Below, piece by piece: positions 1 through 8,105 of a stretch of DNA of 47,866 nucleotides. Each line of letters begins with the position of its first letter. Position 1 is the stretch's first letter. The DNA comes from Herpetosiphonaceae bacterium. Lineage in GTDB: Bacteria > Chloroflexota > Chloroflexia > Chloroflexales > Kallotenuaceae. Location of the stretch: positions 1-47,866 of the forward strand of contig DASUTC010000070.1 in the NCBI GenBank assembly GCA_036374795.1. Direction: 5' to 3'. The notes beneath the pieces were generated by a model. That model was not told the origin of the DNA. It did no database searches and was given only the letters and a program-made list of their open reading frames with translations. The translations under genes were made by a program, and so were the position numbers.

Positions 1-729
1 GCCGACGCCCGTGAAATAGGCGTTGCCTTCGTTGCCCTGGCTGCTGGCGTCGATCACATAGACCTCGTCGATCGAAACACCCACGCGCTCGCCGAGCCGG
101 AAGATCTGGTCGCGTAATGCCTGGTCTTCGAGCGGGCGCTGCGTGAAGAAGAGCGGCGTGATCACATACGGCGTCAGGTAGGTCAGCAGCAGCGAGAGCA
201 CGACGAAGCCACCCGACGCCAGCAGCCACCAGCGCTCCGGCGCGACGCGCAGCAGCCAGTACAAGCCCTCGGTTGTCACCAGCGCCATGAACAGCGCGAT
301 CAGCAGCTCTTTCGCCTGTCGCCACAGCCAGGCCAGCGTCGGCTCCTGAGACAGCCCATAGGCGCGGCGGAGGATGAGGCTGGCGTATCCCAGCGGCAGG
401 CTCAGCACTACGGCTACGACAACGCCGACAATGGTAAAACCGGCGACAAGCAGCCACGGCTGCCGCAGGCCGTGAGTCTCAAGCCAGGAGCGGAGCGCCG
501 CGCTCCAGCCCATGCGTACGGCGATCCATAGTCCCAGCGCGGGCAAGAGCAGGTTCGCGACGGCCAGCACGCGCCGGTAAGCGCTAAGCTGCTCGGCCTG
601 CGCCAGCCAGGCGGGATCTGAGCCGAGTAGTTCACGCGGCAGGTCGGGCGCTGGCGCTTTTGGGCTGAGCAGCCAGCTCAATCCGATCGTCGCTACGATG
701 ATCCCACAGGCAAGCAAAAGCGGACGCAT
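1..729 (-). CDS. M48-family (Ste24/HtpX-like) membrane metallopeptidase, 3' end cut by window
   Basis: The reading frame is open from the ATG at 729 down to base 1 (243 codons) and continues outside the window. The N-terminus is a membrane segment (MRPLLLACGIIVATIGLSWLL), followed by at least three more hydrophobic helices at roughly residues 50-70, 92-115 and 140-185. The stretch FFTQRPLEDQALRDQIFRL followed by SSQGNEGNAYFTGVG matches the conserved block that precedes the HExxH zinc site in Ste24/CAAX-type M48 proteases. The HExxH itself would lie just beyond the window edge and is not seen. A Shine-Dalgarno AAAGGA sits about 6 bases before the ATG. Members of this family cleave membrane or prenylated proteins at the cytoplasmic membrane; the substrate here is unknown. 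Family call fairly sure, exact subtype not. Confidence 0.85.
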   Translation of the reverse strand, partial: MRPLLLACGIIVATIGLSWLLSPKAPAPDLPRELLGSDPAWLAQAEQLSAYRRVLAVANLLLPALGLWIAVRMGWSAALRSWLETHGLRQPWLLVAGFTIVGVVVAVVLSLPLGYASLILRRAYGLSQEPTLAWLWRQAKELLIALFMALVTTEGLYWLLRVAPERWWLLASGGFVVLSLLLTYLTPYVITPLFFTQRPLEDQALRDQIFRLGERVGVSIDEVYVIDASSQGNEGNAYFTGVG

Positions 730-972
730 ATGATTCCTTTCTTATCTTAAATTTTACATTAACGATCCGGTTGCGGTACAGGTGCAGTAGATAAGCGTCG
801 GAAAGGCTACTCATTATTAGGACCCTTGTGGCCTTATCTTAAACAAATACGTGCTTATACTATTCGCGTATTCCTGCCAATGCTATTCCTGCTCGATCCT
901 CTATCGCAACCATAGGGCTGTATTGTCAGCAGTTGATCTGAGGTCAGGTTGCGCCTCAAGAAGGAGTTTACC

Positions 973-2730
973 GTGCGGCTCTCCCCCCTGTTTCTGATCG
1001 TCGCGCTGCTGCTCAGCGCATGTGGCGGCGCGCCAAACACCCAACCGGCAGCCACTTCAGCCGCCGAGGCCTCTCCCTCAGCAGCACCCGCAGCCACACC
1101 CGAACCCAAAGAACCGACCACCGTGCCTACTGCGGCGACGATGAACAACGAAGAGATTGCCGAGAAACTGCGGCCTTCGACGGTGCGCGTCGTGGCGGAG
1201 TTCGGCGAAACCGCGATCGATCCCGAAGGCCTGGGCGCTGGTACCGGCATTGTCTATGATCTCGACAACGGCTACATTATTACAAATGCTCATGTCGTCG
1301 AAGGCGCGTCGGTGGTGAAGATCGCCGTCGCCGACAGCACCAAAACTCGCTCGGCGCGCGTCGTGGGGCGCTCGCAGTGCGACGATCTGGCGGTGCTCAA
1401 GGTTGAGAACAAGGAAGGCTTAGAGGCGGCCACGCTGGGCGAGAGCACCAGCATGAAGCCGGGCGCTGAGGTGGTAGCGCTGGGCTATCCGCTGTCGTTC
1501 GAGCTGGGCACCGATATTTCGGTCAATCCGGGCAGTATCTCGCAGCTCAAGGCGCAACTGGATAAGTTCGAGGATCTGATCAAGATCGATGCGGCGATCA
1601 ATCCGGGCAACTCCGGCGGCCCGCTGGTCAATCGCAAGGGCGAGGTGATCGGGGTTAACTCGCTGGGCATCGACGGCGCACAAAATACCAACTATGCGAT
1701 TGCGATGTCACAGGCCAGGCCGATCGTCGAGCAGCTTCAAGAGGGCAAGAACCGGCACTACATCGGCCTGAACCTCGTGCCGAACGAGTACGAAGACTAC
1801 TTCGGCACGACTGAAGGCATGGCGATCATCGGCGTGGCGAGCGGCAGCCCGGCCTCGCAGGTCGGCATTCAGGCGGCGGATCTGCTGGTCAAGATGGAAG
1901 GCAAGTCGATCAGCGACGAGGCGGCGGTCTGTGACATTCTGCGCTCCCATGCCGACGGCGATCAGCTCAAGGTGACGGTCTTCCGTGCCAGCACGGGCGA
2001 GCTGCTCGAAGGCGAGCTGACGATGGGCAAGGTCGGCGCGGCTGACGATAAGACCGTCAAGCTGGCGGTGGTCGGTAATCTCAACAGCGAGCCAGCCGGC
2101 GACAACGGTCAGTCGGGCGACAGCGGCCAGAGCGGCGACAATGGTCAGAGCGGCGACAGCGGGCAGAGCGATGACGATGGCCTGCTCGTCGTCAATAACT
2201 CGTTCGACGACGGCGATGCCGGAACGTGGCCCACCGGGCAGGAGGACGGCTACTCGGCGCAGGTCGCCGACGGCGCGTACACGGTCAATCTCACCGTCGA
2301 TAACATGTACCTCTTCCTGCATCCCGACGAGGCCGCCGATATTGCGAACGGCGCTGTCGCCGCGCAGATTCGGCCTGAGGGAACGGGTCTGGCCGGTGTG
2401 ATGGCACGCTACAGCGAGGCCGACGGCAAGCGCAGCATGTACGTGTGCTGGATCAGCAATGAGCGTAAGTTCGCCTGCTCCAAAGATGTCAACAACGACT
2501 GGACCGTGATGGTCAAGCCGCAGACGCACGACGCGATCCAGCCCGATACCAACAACAAGGTCGTGCTGGCGGTCGTCGGCAACGAGTTTAGCTTCCAGAT
2601 CAACGACCAGGAAGTTGCCAGCTTCACCGACGACTCGCTCACCACCGGCGGGTGGGGCGTGTACGCCGAGACGACGCCCGGCAACTTCAAGGCGCACTAC
2701 GATCATATCGCGATCGGCAAGGTCGAGTAA
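973..2730 (+). CDS. HtrA/DegP-like lipoprotein serine protease with PDZ and C-terminal lectin-like domain
   Basis: GTG at 973 is chosen over an upstream TTG at 949 because AAGGAG (961-966) lies 6 bases before it; this gives 585 residues. The N-terminus is a lipoprotein signal with lipobox LLSAC, so the protein is predicted to be anchored outside the cytoplasmic membrane. The trypsin-like domain shows the triad: His107 in NAHVVEG, Asp138 in DDLAVLK, Ser214 in GNSGGP. A single PDZ domain follows (about 255-340). Next comes a Gly/Asp/Ser/Gln repeat linker (GDNGQSGDSGQSG type, DNA about 2095-2175), then about 175 residues resembling a concanavalin/LamG-like beta-sandwich (FDDGDAGTWPTG start, WGVYAETTPG near the end). 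Likely role is quality control of exported proteins. The extra C-terminal domain is unusual for HtrA and may bind glycans or cell wall (inference). Confidence 0.9.
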   Translation: MRLSPLFLIVALLLSACGGAPNTQPAATSAAEASPSAAPAATPEPKEPTTVPTAATMNNEEIAEKLRPSTVRVVAEFGETAIDPEGLGAGTGIVYDLDNGYIITNAHVVEGASVVKIAVADSTKTRSARVVGRSQCDDLAVLKVENKEGLEAATLGESTSMKPGAEVVALGYPLSFELGTDISVNPGSISQLKAQLDKFEDLIKIDAAINPGNSGGPLVNRKGEVIGVNSLGIDGAQNTNYAIAMSQARPIVEQLQEGKNRHYIGLNLVPNEYEDYFGTTEGMAIIGVASGSPASQVGIQAADLLVKMEGKSISDEAAVCDILRSHADGDQLKVTVFRASTGELLEGELTMGKVGAADDKTVKLAVVGNLNSEPAGDNGQSGDSGQSGDNGQSGDSGQSDDDGLLVVNNSFDDGDAGTWPTGQEDGYSAQVADGAYTVNLTVDNMYLFLHPDEAADIANGAVAAQIRPEGTGLAGVMARYSEADGKRSMYVCWISNERKFACSKDVNNDWTVMVKPQTHDAIQPDTNNKVVLAVVGNEFSFQINDQEVASFTDDSLTTGGWGVYAETTPGNFKAHYDHIAIGKVE

Positions 2731-2763
2731 TTCTCGCATCGCTCCCAGGATAGATCGAAGACC

Positions 2764-2787
2764 GGCGGCTCCTGCAAAGGGGCCGCC
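2764..2787 (+). terminator. Possible terminator hairpin after HtrA gene
   Basis: GGCGGCTCC and GGGGCCGCC pair (one G-U) around a TGCAAA loop, 33 bases after the HtrA stop. There is no good T-tract afterwards (TGTTTAAT follows), so termination is only likely, not certain. Confidence 0.45.
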
Positions 2788-2830
2788 AGGTGTTTAATGT
2801 GCAGCGCGGCCCAGGTGTAGGGGATGGCAG

Positions 2831-2868
2831 AATAAGGGAACAAGGGAACAAACGGAGAACCGAGAGCT
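2831..2868 (+). repeat. Dispersed GAACAAAGGAACC-type intergenic repeat, short copy
   Basis: Purine-rich words GGGAACAAGGGAACAAAC and GGAGAACCGAGAG, the same vocabulary as at 12476-12547, 15153-15283, 15727-15749, 20581-20640, 41877-42092 and 46598-46670. It lies between the HtrA gene and the PH-domain gene. Confidence 0.5.
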
Positions 2869-2920
2869 ACGATCTGCGGCGGGTATACCTGGGCGCGGTG
2901 CACTTGTTGCTGAAGTCCTC

Positions 2921-2950
2921 TGACGATGATACCTATCTTGGTGTTATACT
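2921..2950 (+). promoter_or_regulatory. Extended -10 promoter for PH-domain gene
   Basis: TG-T-TATACT (2942-2950) is an extended -10. A weak -35 (TGACGA, 2921-2926) lies 18 bases upstream. Transcription would start near 2957, leaving a leader of about 48 bases before the ATG at 3005. Confidence 0.4.
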
Positions 2951-3004
2951 TTTGACCATATGGCGATATAGTGAAGTCGTGTACACTACATCCTGTGGGA
3001 GAAG

Positions 3005-3481
3005 ATGGAACAGCGCGCGCAAGAATACCGTTATCGACAGCCTACTCGCCAGCGGGCGGCTTTATGGCTGGTGCTCAGCACCGTGCTGGCCGTGGGCCTC
3101 CTGGCCGTTCTGATCGCGCAGTGGGCAGCCTTCGATCTGGCTACAAGGGGAGTAGCTGCTATCCTGCTGATCATCCTGCTGTACACCATACGCGCCCAGC
3201 TTGCGCGGCTGACGTACCGCTGCCGCATCCTGCCGGATCGGATCGAAGTGATCGCGGCGCTCAACAACCGTACGATCCCGTGGACCAACATCGTCGAAGT
3301 TCGTCGGCTGAACTTACCGCAGTTCGGGAGGAAGCCAGCCTGGGCATGCACCATCTTTACCCGCAGCAGACACGGCAATCCCGCTCCCACCTATCTCTTC
3401 GACCACCAGCTCGATCAAGCTGAAAGCGCGCTGCGGGAGATCGTAAGCGCTACGCCGCACGCCCAACACACAAACATATGA
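3005..3481 (+). CDS. Membrane protein with bacterial PH-like domain
   Basis: 158 residues. Two hydrophobic helices (about 20-40 and 46-62: LVLSTVLAVGLLAVLIAQW and GVAAILLIILLYTI) are followed by a compact beta-rich region beginning YRCRILPDRIEVIAALNNRT and IPWTNIVEVRRLN. That layout, two helices then a YxV-x-DxI...IPWxxI strand pattern, is typical of small bacterial PH-domain (bPH/DUF304-like) membrane proteins. GGGAG (2997-3001) sits close to the ATG (3 bases). Function is unknown for the family beyond membrane association. It stands alone, with its own promoter and with the repeat array at 3538-3628 between it and the MATE gene. Confidence 0.7.
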   Translation: MEQRAQEYRYRQPTRQRAALWLVLSTVLAVGLLAVLIAQWAAFDLATRGVAAILLIILLYTIRAQLARLTYRCRILPDRIEVIAALNNRTIPWTNIVEVRRLNLPQFGRKPAWACTIFTRSRHGNPAPTYLFDHQLDQAESALREIVSATPHAQHTNI

Positions 3482-3537
3482 TCGGTAAAAAAAGCTGATC
3501 GAAAGAGCAGCCTTGCTCGACCGAAATCGTGGACGAT

Positions 3538-3628
3538 AACCCACAATAACCCACATTTTGCCACATATCCCACATAGATGGGGGATAACGAGGGATAATG
3601 TGGGATAAACGTGGGATAAACGTGGGAT
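3538..3628. promoter_or_regulatory. Helically phased array of nine GTGGGAT-like heptamers
   Basis: Four copies read on the minus strand (AACCCAC at 3538 and 3548, TTGCCAC at 3558, ATCCCAC at 3567), then five on the plus strand (GGGGGAT 3580, GAGGGAT 3590, GTGGGAT 3600, 3611 and 3622). Starts are spaced 10, 10, 9, then 10, 10, 11, 11 bases, close to one helical turn, and the halves point away from each other about a centre near 3577. It ends 26 bases before the MATE start. It looks like a cooperative operator or iteron cluster; the protein that would bind it is unknown. The unit resembles a DnaA box (TGTGGATAA) with an extra G, but does not match it. Confidence 0.75.
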
Positions 3629-3632
3629 TTAG

Positions 3633-3652
3633 TTTAGAAAAGATGTTCTAAA
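3633..3652. promoter_or_regulatory. TTTAGAA-N6-TTCTAAA dyad at MATE start
   Basis: A perfect 7-base inverted repeat with a 6-base spacer ends 2 bases before the ATG at 3655. An AT-rich dyad in this position would be a natural repressor site covering the start of the MATE gene. No known operator is recognised with confidence. Confidence 0.5.
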
Positions 3653-3654
3653 AT

Positions 3655-5034
3655 ATGGCGACACGAACACTTCCGCTGCCTCAGACCGGCTCGCTACGCT
3701 CGCATGTGTTCAAGCTTGCTATGCCAGCCGTCGGCGAGCAGTTCCTCAACATGCTCGTCGGCCTGGCCGATACCTATCTGGTGGGGCATATTTCGGTGAG
3801 CGCGGCAGCGCAGCTTGGCTACGGGCCTGCCGAGGGCCTGGCCGGTGTTGGCCTTGCAAACTATGTGGTCTGGCTGGTGACGACACTGTTCATGGCCGGA
3901 GCGGTCGGGAGCACGGCGCTGATCGCGCGGGCAGTGGGTGCCGACGATCGTACCGAGGCGAACGCCGTGGCGCGTCAGTCGGTGCTGCTCGGCATCGTGA
4001 TGGGCCTCGTGGGCATGGCGATGATGCTGCTGCTGGCCGAGCCTACACTGCGGCTGTTTGGCGCGCCGGAAGAGATCGTGCCGCTTGGGACGCGATTTTT
4101 GCACATTACCTCGATCTCGATGCCGCTGGCGGGCCTGATGTTTATGTTGAACGCGGCACTACGCGGCGCGGGCGATACCAAAACGCCGCTGCTGGTGATG
4201 CTGCTGGTCAACGGCCTGAACATCGGTATCTCCTGGCTGCTGGTCAACGGGGAGCTTGGCTTTCCGGCGCTTGGCGTCGAAGGCGCGGCCTGGGGCATGG
4301 GCATCGGTCGCGCGGTTGGCGGCATCGTGATCGTCGGGCTGCTGCTACGAGGCTGCGGCGTGCTCAAGCTGGATCGGCTGCCGTATCCCGATCGGGAGAT
4401 CCTGCGCCGGGTGACACGGGTTGGGCTGCCGACGGCTGGCGAGATGCTGGCGTTTCAGAGCGCGCTGGTGCTCTTCGCGCGCTTCATCACCCATCTCGGC
4501 ACGGTGCCCTACGCCGCGCACAACACCGTGGTCACGGTTGAAAGCATCTCGTTCTTGCCGGGCATGGGCTTTGCCGTCGCCGCGACGACGCTGGTGGGGC
4601 AAAGCCTGGGCGCGAAACATCCGCAGCGCGCGCGGGAGAGCGGCCACGAAGCCTACTTCCAGTCGGCGATCTTCATGGGCATCATGGGCGCGCTCTTTAT
4701 CTTCGTGCCCGAATGGTTTTTAGCGCTGCTGGTGGACGATCCGGCGGTGGTGGCGGCGGGCGTGCTGCCGCTGCGGATGGTTGGGATTATTCAGCCGATC
4801 CTCGCGGCCAACTTCGTCTATGCGGGCGCGCTGCGTGGCGCGGGCGATACGCGCTGGCCGCTGCTGATCAAGCTGATCTCGCCCTGGCTGATTCGGCTGC
4901 CGCTAGCGTTCTGGCTGATTCCGATGTGGGGCCTGGAGGGAGCCTGGATCGCGATGTGCGTCGATCTCTCGCTGCAAGGCGTGCTGGCCTGGTGGCGGTT
5001 TCGCGGCAACGCCTGGGAGCGTATCCGCGTATGA
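3655..5034 (+). CDS. MATE-family multidrug/Na+ antiporter
   Basis: 459 residues with about 12 hydrophobic helices in two similar halves. Family landmarks include AMPAVGEQFLNMLVGLADTYLVGHI near the N-terminus and the duplicated LRGAGDTKTPLL (first half, near residue 170) and LRGAGDTRWPLL (second half, near residue 393), which are typical of DinF/NorM-like MATE exporters. They expel cationic drugs or metabolites across the cytoplasmic membrane using an ion gradient. No clear Shine-Dalgarno precedes the ATG. The gene lies directly behind two candidate operator structures (3538-3628 and 3633-3652), so it is probably inducible. Its stop overlaps the next gene in ATGA. Confidence 0.92.
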   Translation: MATRTLPLPQTGSLRSHVFKLAMPAVGEQFLNMLVGLADTYLVGHISVSAAAQLGYGPAEGLAGVGLANYVVWLVTTLFMAGAVGSTALIARAVGADDRTEANAVARQSVLLGIVMGLVGMAMMLLLAEPTLRLFGAPEEIVPLGTRFLHITSISMPLAGLMFMLNAALRGAGDTKTPLLVMLLVNGLNIGISWLLVNGELGFPALGVEGAAWGMGIGRAVGGIVIVGLLLRGCGVLKLDRLPYPDREILRRVTRVGLPTAGEMLAFQSALVLFARFITHLGTVPYAAHNTVVTVESISFLPGMGFAVAATTLVGQSLGAKHPQRARESGHEAYFQSAIFMGIMGALFIFVPEWFLALLVDDPAVVAAGVLPLRMVGIIQPILAANFVYAGALRGAGDTRWPLLIKLISPWLIRLPLAFWLIPMWGLEGAWIAMCVDLSLQGVLAWWRFRGNAWERIRV

Positions 5035-5846
5035 CGATCGATCTCGCCCCCCACAACCCCTACGGCCTCACGCTGCGCGCGCCGGTGATTGTCGCGCCGA
5101 ACTGCGCCGCGGTGCTGCGTCAGCCCGATCCTGAGCTGATCGGCGCGATTACGACCAGCACCGCTACACTCCGTCCGTCGTATAGCGGCCAGACGCGCTG
5201 GGGCGCTGTGCCTGCCGGTGTCGTCTTCGAGCGCCTGCCGACGATCAGCTTTCGCGCGCTGGTTCAGGCCGAGGCGAAGCGCTGGGCGCGCTCAACGATC
5301 CCCATGCTGCTGAGCGTGTACGGCATGGCGGATGAGCTGGCCCATCTGGCGGCGCAGCTCGAAACGTTGGAGGGGATCGCCGGGGTGCTGGTTCAGACCG
5401 ACGAGCCCGATCCGGGCCTGGCTGTCGCCGCCATGCGAGCACAGACCCAACTGCCGCTGCTGGCGGTCGTGCCGCACGAGGTTGGCGCGCAGGCGGATCT
5501 TGGATCAAGCACAGCCGCACTGGTGGCGGCGGGCGCGGACGCGCTGGTAGCGTGCGCGTATCCGCGAGGCAGCGCCGTCAGCGATGACGCTGTAGTCGAT
5601 GGGGTGATTGTCGGGCCGACGCTGATCCCCTGGACCCTCCGGGCGCTCTCGGAGATCTCCCGCAGCACCCACGTGCCGCTGATCGCGCTTGGCGGCGTGG
5701 CCGATGCCCGGCTAGCGCGGCTCTGCCTTGGGGCAGGCGCGGCGGCGGTGATGATCGACGGCGCGCTGTATGGCGATCCGGCAGCGCCGCAGAGCATCGC
5801 GACAGGTCTTCAGCGCAGCATTGCCAGCGATGCGGCCAGCGCCTGA
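5031..5846 (+). CDS. Dihydroorotate-dehydrogenase-like TIM barrel, apparently degenerate
   Basis: The ATG at 5031 overlaps the MATE stop (ATGA), so translation is probably coupled; the product is 271 residues. The N-terminus (NPYGLTLRAPVIVAPN) and C-terminus (LIALGGVADARLARLCLGAG then AVMIDGALYGDP) match the FMN-binding barrel of class 1 dihydroorotate dehydrogenases. However, where PyrD proteins have the substrate motif NxSCPN this one reads VQTDEPDPG, and the usual lysine strand (VKLxPN-like) reads LLAVVPHE. It may therefore be a non-catalytic or repurposed FMN protein rather than PyrD. The last 37 bases overlap the 3' end of the convergent GH2 gene. Confidence 0.75.
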   Translation: MTIDLAPHNPYGLTLRAPVIVAPNCAAVLRQPDPELIGAITTSTATLRPSYSGQTRWGAVPAGVVFERLPTISFRALVQAEAKRWARSTIPMLLSVYGMADELAHLAAQLETLEGIAGVLVQTDEPDPGLAVAAMRAQTQLPLLAVVPHEVGAQADLGSSTAALVAAGADALVACAYPRGSAVSDDAVVDGVIVGPTLIPWTLRALSEISRSTHVPLIALGGVADARLARLCLGAGAAAVMIDGALYGDPAAPQSIATGLQRSIASDAASA

Positions 5847-8020
5847 AGCGTTTTCTGAACGATGTTGCGCGGCCTGGGACGCCGTCCGACGGGCAGGTGG
5901 TAAGTGTTGACAAGGCGCTGGCCCTCACAGTCGAGCCGAATCCGCACCTCGTACTGGCCGCGCCGCTCGGCGACGAACTCCAGCCGCCCAAGCTCCTGAG
6001 CGGGGCAATCGGCCTCGAACTCTTCGACGATCGTCTGCTCGGCGACGCGCCGCAGCTCTGGGTCGGTGACGATCGCCTGGAGCCGGTAGCGCACCGCGCG
6101 CTGCGCGTCGTTGACGCCGTAGATCGGCAGCGACAGCCGATCGCCGAGCATGTAGCGCGACCGATCCAGCAGCGTGAAAGCATACTGCGGCCTGAACGCA
6201 TCGCGCATCGCCCAGTACGATGCCTTGGGCACGCGCCAGTAATCGACGATCGACCACTGCACCGCCGGATTGCTATCCACGAACATAAACGGCACGATCC
6301 CGCCGGTCGGACGGTACTTGCGCAGCCGCAGCCGGTCGATATAAAACCGGTTCAGCTCGCTCTGGTAGCGCTGCGTCTGCTCGATCAGCGCGTCCAGCGT
6401 GCGGTTATCGCGCCAGTCGAACCAGTGGCGCATGACGTTGCCCTGGAACGAGTGCCGCCGCTGAAGATGCCGCCAGTCGATCCAGACCGTATTCTCCGGC
6501 ATAAACTTCAGGCAGCTCTCTTTGTTCGGGAAGCTCTGCGCACCAAACTCAGTGACAAAGCGCAGGTTGCGCGGGAAGCGCTGCGGCAGCGTATCGAAGC
6601 CGTGTAGCCGCCCGTAGATGATGTACCAGCCGAAATAAAAATGCGTGTCGTTGCCGCGATGCCAGAGCGGGATCGCGTACTCGCCGGAGTTGCTGATCAC
6701 GGGCCGCGTCCTGTCCAGCCTGCGCGCGATACGTGCCAGCCGCCGGTCGAGCACATCGCGGTTCCAGCTCCAGACAAACGTCGAGAAGTAGATCCGCAGG
6801 CCGGTGATAATCCGCTCGTCCGATGTGTCGGTGATGAAGATCGGCTCGTTGTGCATGCACCACACGGCGACCGATGGATGATGGCCCAGCAGCCGCAGCA
6901 TCTCCGCCACCTGCCGCCGGGCGTGCGGCACCACCGCGCGGCGATAGGTCCACTGCATCGGGAAATCCTGCCACAGCAACAAGCCTAGCTCGTCCGCCGC
7001 GTCGTAGAGCGCGGGATGCCCGACGTGGGCGTGAACGCGCAGCAGGTTCATGTGGCAATCGCGCGCCATCTGTAGATCCTGTCGCGTCCGCTCGATCGTC
7101 GTCGCCGCGATGCGCGTATCGGTCGGCGGGTAGTTGTTGCCTTTAATCAAGAAGCGCGTGCCGTTGAGATAGGCGATAAAATCGCGGAACTCAAAGGTAC
7201 GCACGCCGAAGCGGAACGAATACACATCGGAGCGCTCGCCCAGGCAGTGGATCTCAAGCGTCACCTCGTAGAGATTGGGATCGCCCAGGTCGTGCGTCCA
7301 CCACAGGCGCGGATCGGGCAGGCTGAGCGCGCCGCTAAGCTGCTGCGCGCCGCCGATCAGCCGACGATTCTCGCTCACGGTGTGTGTCGTGCCAGTAAAG
7401 TTAGCGGGCGCGAAGCTCCAGCGCAGCTCGGCATCCAGCACCGCCAGCGAATCCAGATCGACGCGCCAATCGAGCGCTGCGGCGCTCTGTGCTATGCTCG
7501 TAGTCTGAAGCTGGACCTGCTGAATCCGAACCGGGCCGCTCTCCTCCAGCACCACGGGCAGCCAGATGCCGCCGGGGTTGGTCATCGGGTCGAGGGCGTC
7601 CCAGTGCGAGAAGACGCCGGTAAGCATGCGCTTGCCGCTTTTACGCCGCTCTTCGGGAGAATCGACCTCGACGATCAGCGTGTTTTCGTCTGACAGGATC
7701 GTCGTGACCTCGTGCTCCTGGGGCACGAAGTAGCCCTCGTGGCGGCCAAAATCGCGGCCATTCAGATAGATCTGCGACCAGTAGAAGATGCCCTCGGCAC
7801 GTAGCCAGTAGCGCCGTCGTCCTGCCTGCTCGCCGGTGGGCCGTGGAAAGTGATGGCGGTAGACGACTTTGCCGGTGTGGAAGCGCAGCGCTTGCGCCTG
7901 CTGCCAGTGCGCAGGAAGCTGCTGCTCGGTCCAGCCGTCGTCGAGCGGGTACAATCCTTGGTTGAAGCGCTCAACAAGGCGCAGATGCCAGGTCGTCGCG
8001 GTCAGGGCAATCGGATTCAT
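5810..8020 (-). CDS. Glycoside hydrolase family 2 protein (beta-galactosidase/mannosidase-like)
   Basis: 736 residues with the GH2 order: sugar-binding jelly roll (about 1-190), Ig-like sandwich (190-285), TIM barrel (about 285-590), then a C-terminal beta domain. The acid/base Glu392 is in WCMHNEP and the nucleophile Glu491 in FVTEFGAQ. LLIKGNNYPPTDTR-like text (RFLIKGNNYPPTDTRI) and LLLWQDFPM are typical of the beta-mannosidase/glucuronidase side of the family. There is no signal peptide, so it probably acts in the cytoplasm on imported oligosaccharides. No sugar transporter is next to it. The exact sugar cannot be told from the sequence. Confidence 0.88.
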   Translation of the reverse strand: MNPIALTATTWHLRLVERFNQGLYPLDDGWTEQQLPAHWQQAQALRFHTGKVVYRHHFPRPTGEQAGRRRYWLRAEGIFYWSQIYLNGRDFGRHEGYFVPQEHEVTTILSDENTLIVEVDSPEERRKSGKRMLTGVFSHWDALDPMTNPGGIWLPVVLEESGPVRIQQVQLQTTSIAQSAAALDWRVDLDSLAVLDAELRWSFAPANFTGTTHTVSENRRLIGGAQQLSGALSLPDPRLWWTHDLGDPNLYEVTLEIHCLGERSDVYSFRFGVRTFEFRDFIAYLNGTRFLIKGNNYPPTDTRIAATTIERTRQDLQMARDCHMNLLRVHAHVGHPALYDAADELGLLLWQDFPMQWTYRRAVVPHARRQVAEMLRLLGHHPSVAVWCMHNEPIFITDTSDERIITGLRIYFSTFVWSWNRDVLDRRLARIARRLDRTRPVISNSGEYAIPLWHRGNDTHFYFGWYIIYGRLHGFDTLPQRFPRNLRFVTEFGAQSFPNKESCLKFMPENTVWIDWRHLQRRHSFQGNVMRHWFDWRDNRTLDALIEQTQRYQSELNRFYIDRLRLRKYRPTGGIVPFMFVDSNPAVQWSIVDYWRVPKASYWAMRDAFRPQYAFTLLDRSRYMLGDRLSLPIYGVNDAQRAVRYRLQAIVTDPELRRVAEQTIVEEFEADCPAQELGRLEFVAERRGQYEVRIRLDCEGQRLVNTYHLPVGRRPRPRNIVQKTLQALAASLAMLR

Positions 8021-8105
8021 AGGCTGCTACTTCGCTAAACGGCTGTGATGCCTTTAGCAAGCGACGAGCCAGGATTGTACGGATGTGATGATCCACGAGG
8101 CGGGC

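Noticed and set aside
1708-2739. Long minus-strand open frame opposite the HtrA gene
   Set aside because: It mirrors a GC-rich coding strand, is rich in Arg/His/Leu shadows, and has no Shine-Dalgarno; the HtrA frame has clear motifs.
3600-3628. DnaA boxes or a replication origin
   Set aside because: The unit is GTGGGATAA, not TTATCCACA/TGTGGATAA, there is no dnaA or dnaN gene nearby and no AT-rich unwinding region of the usual kind.
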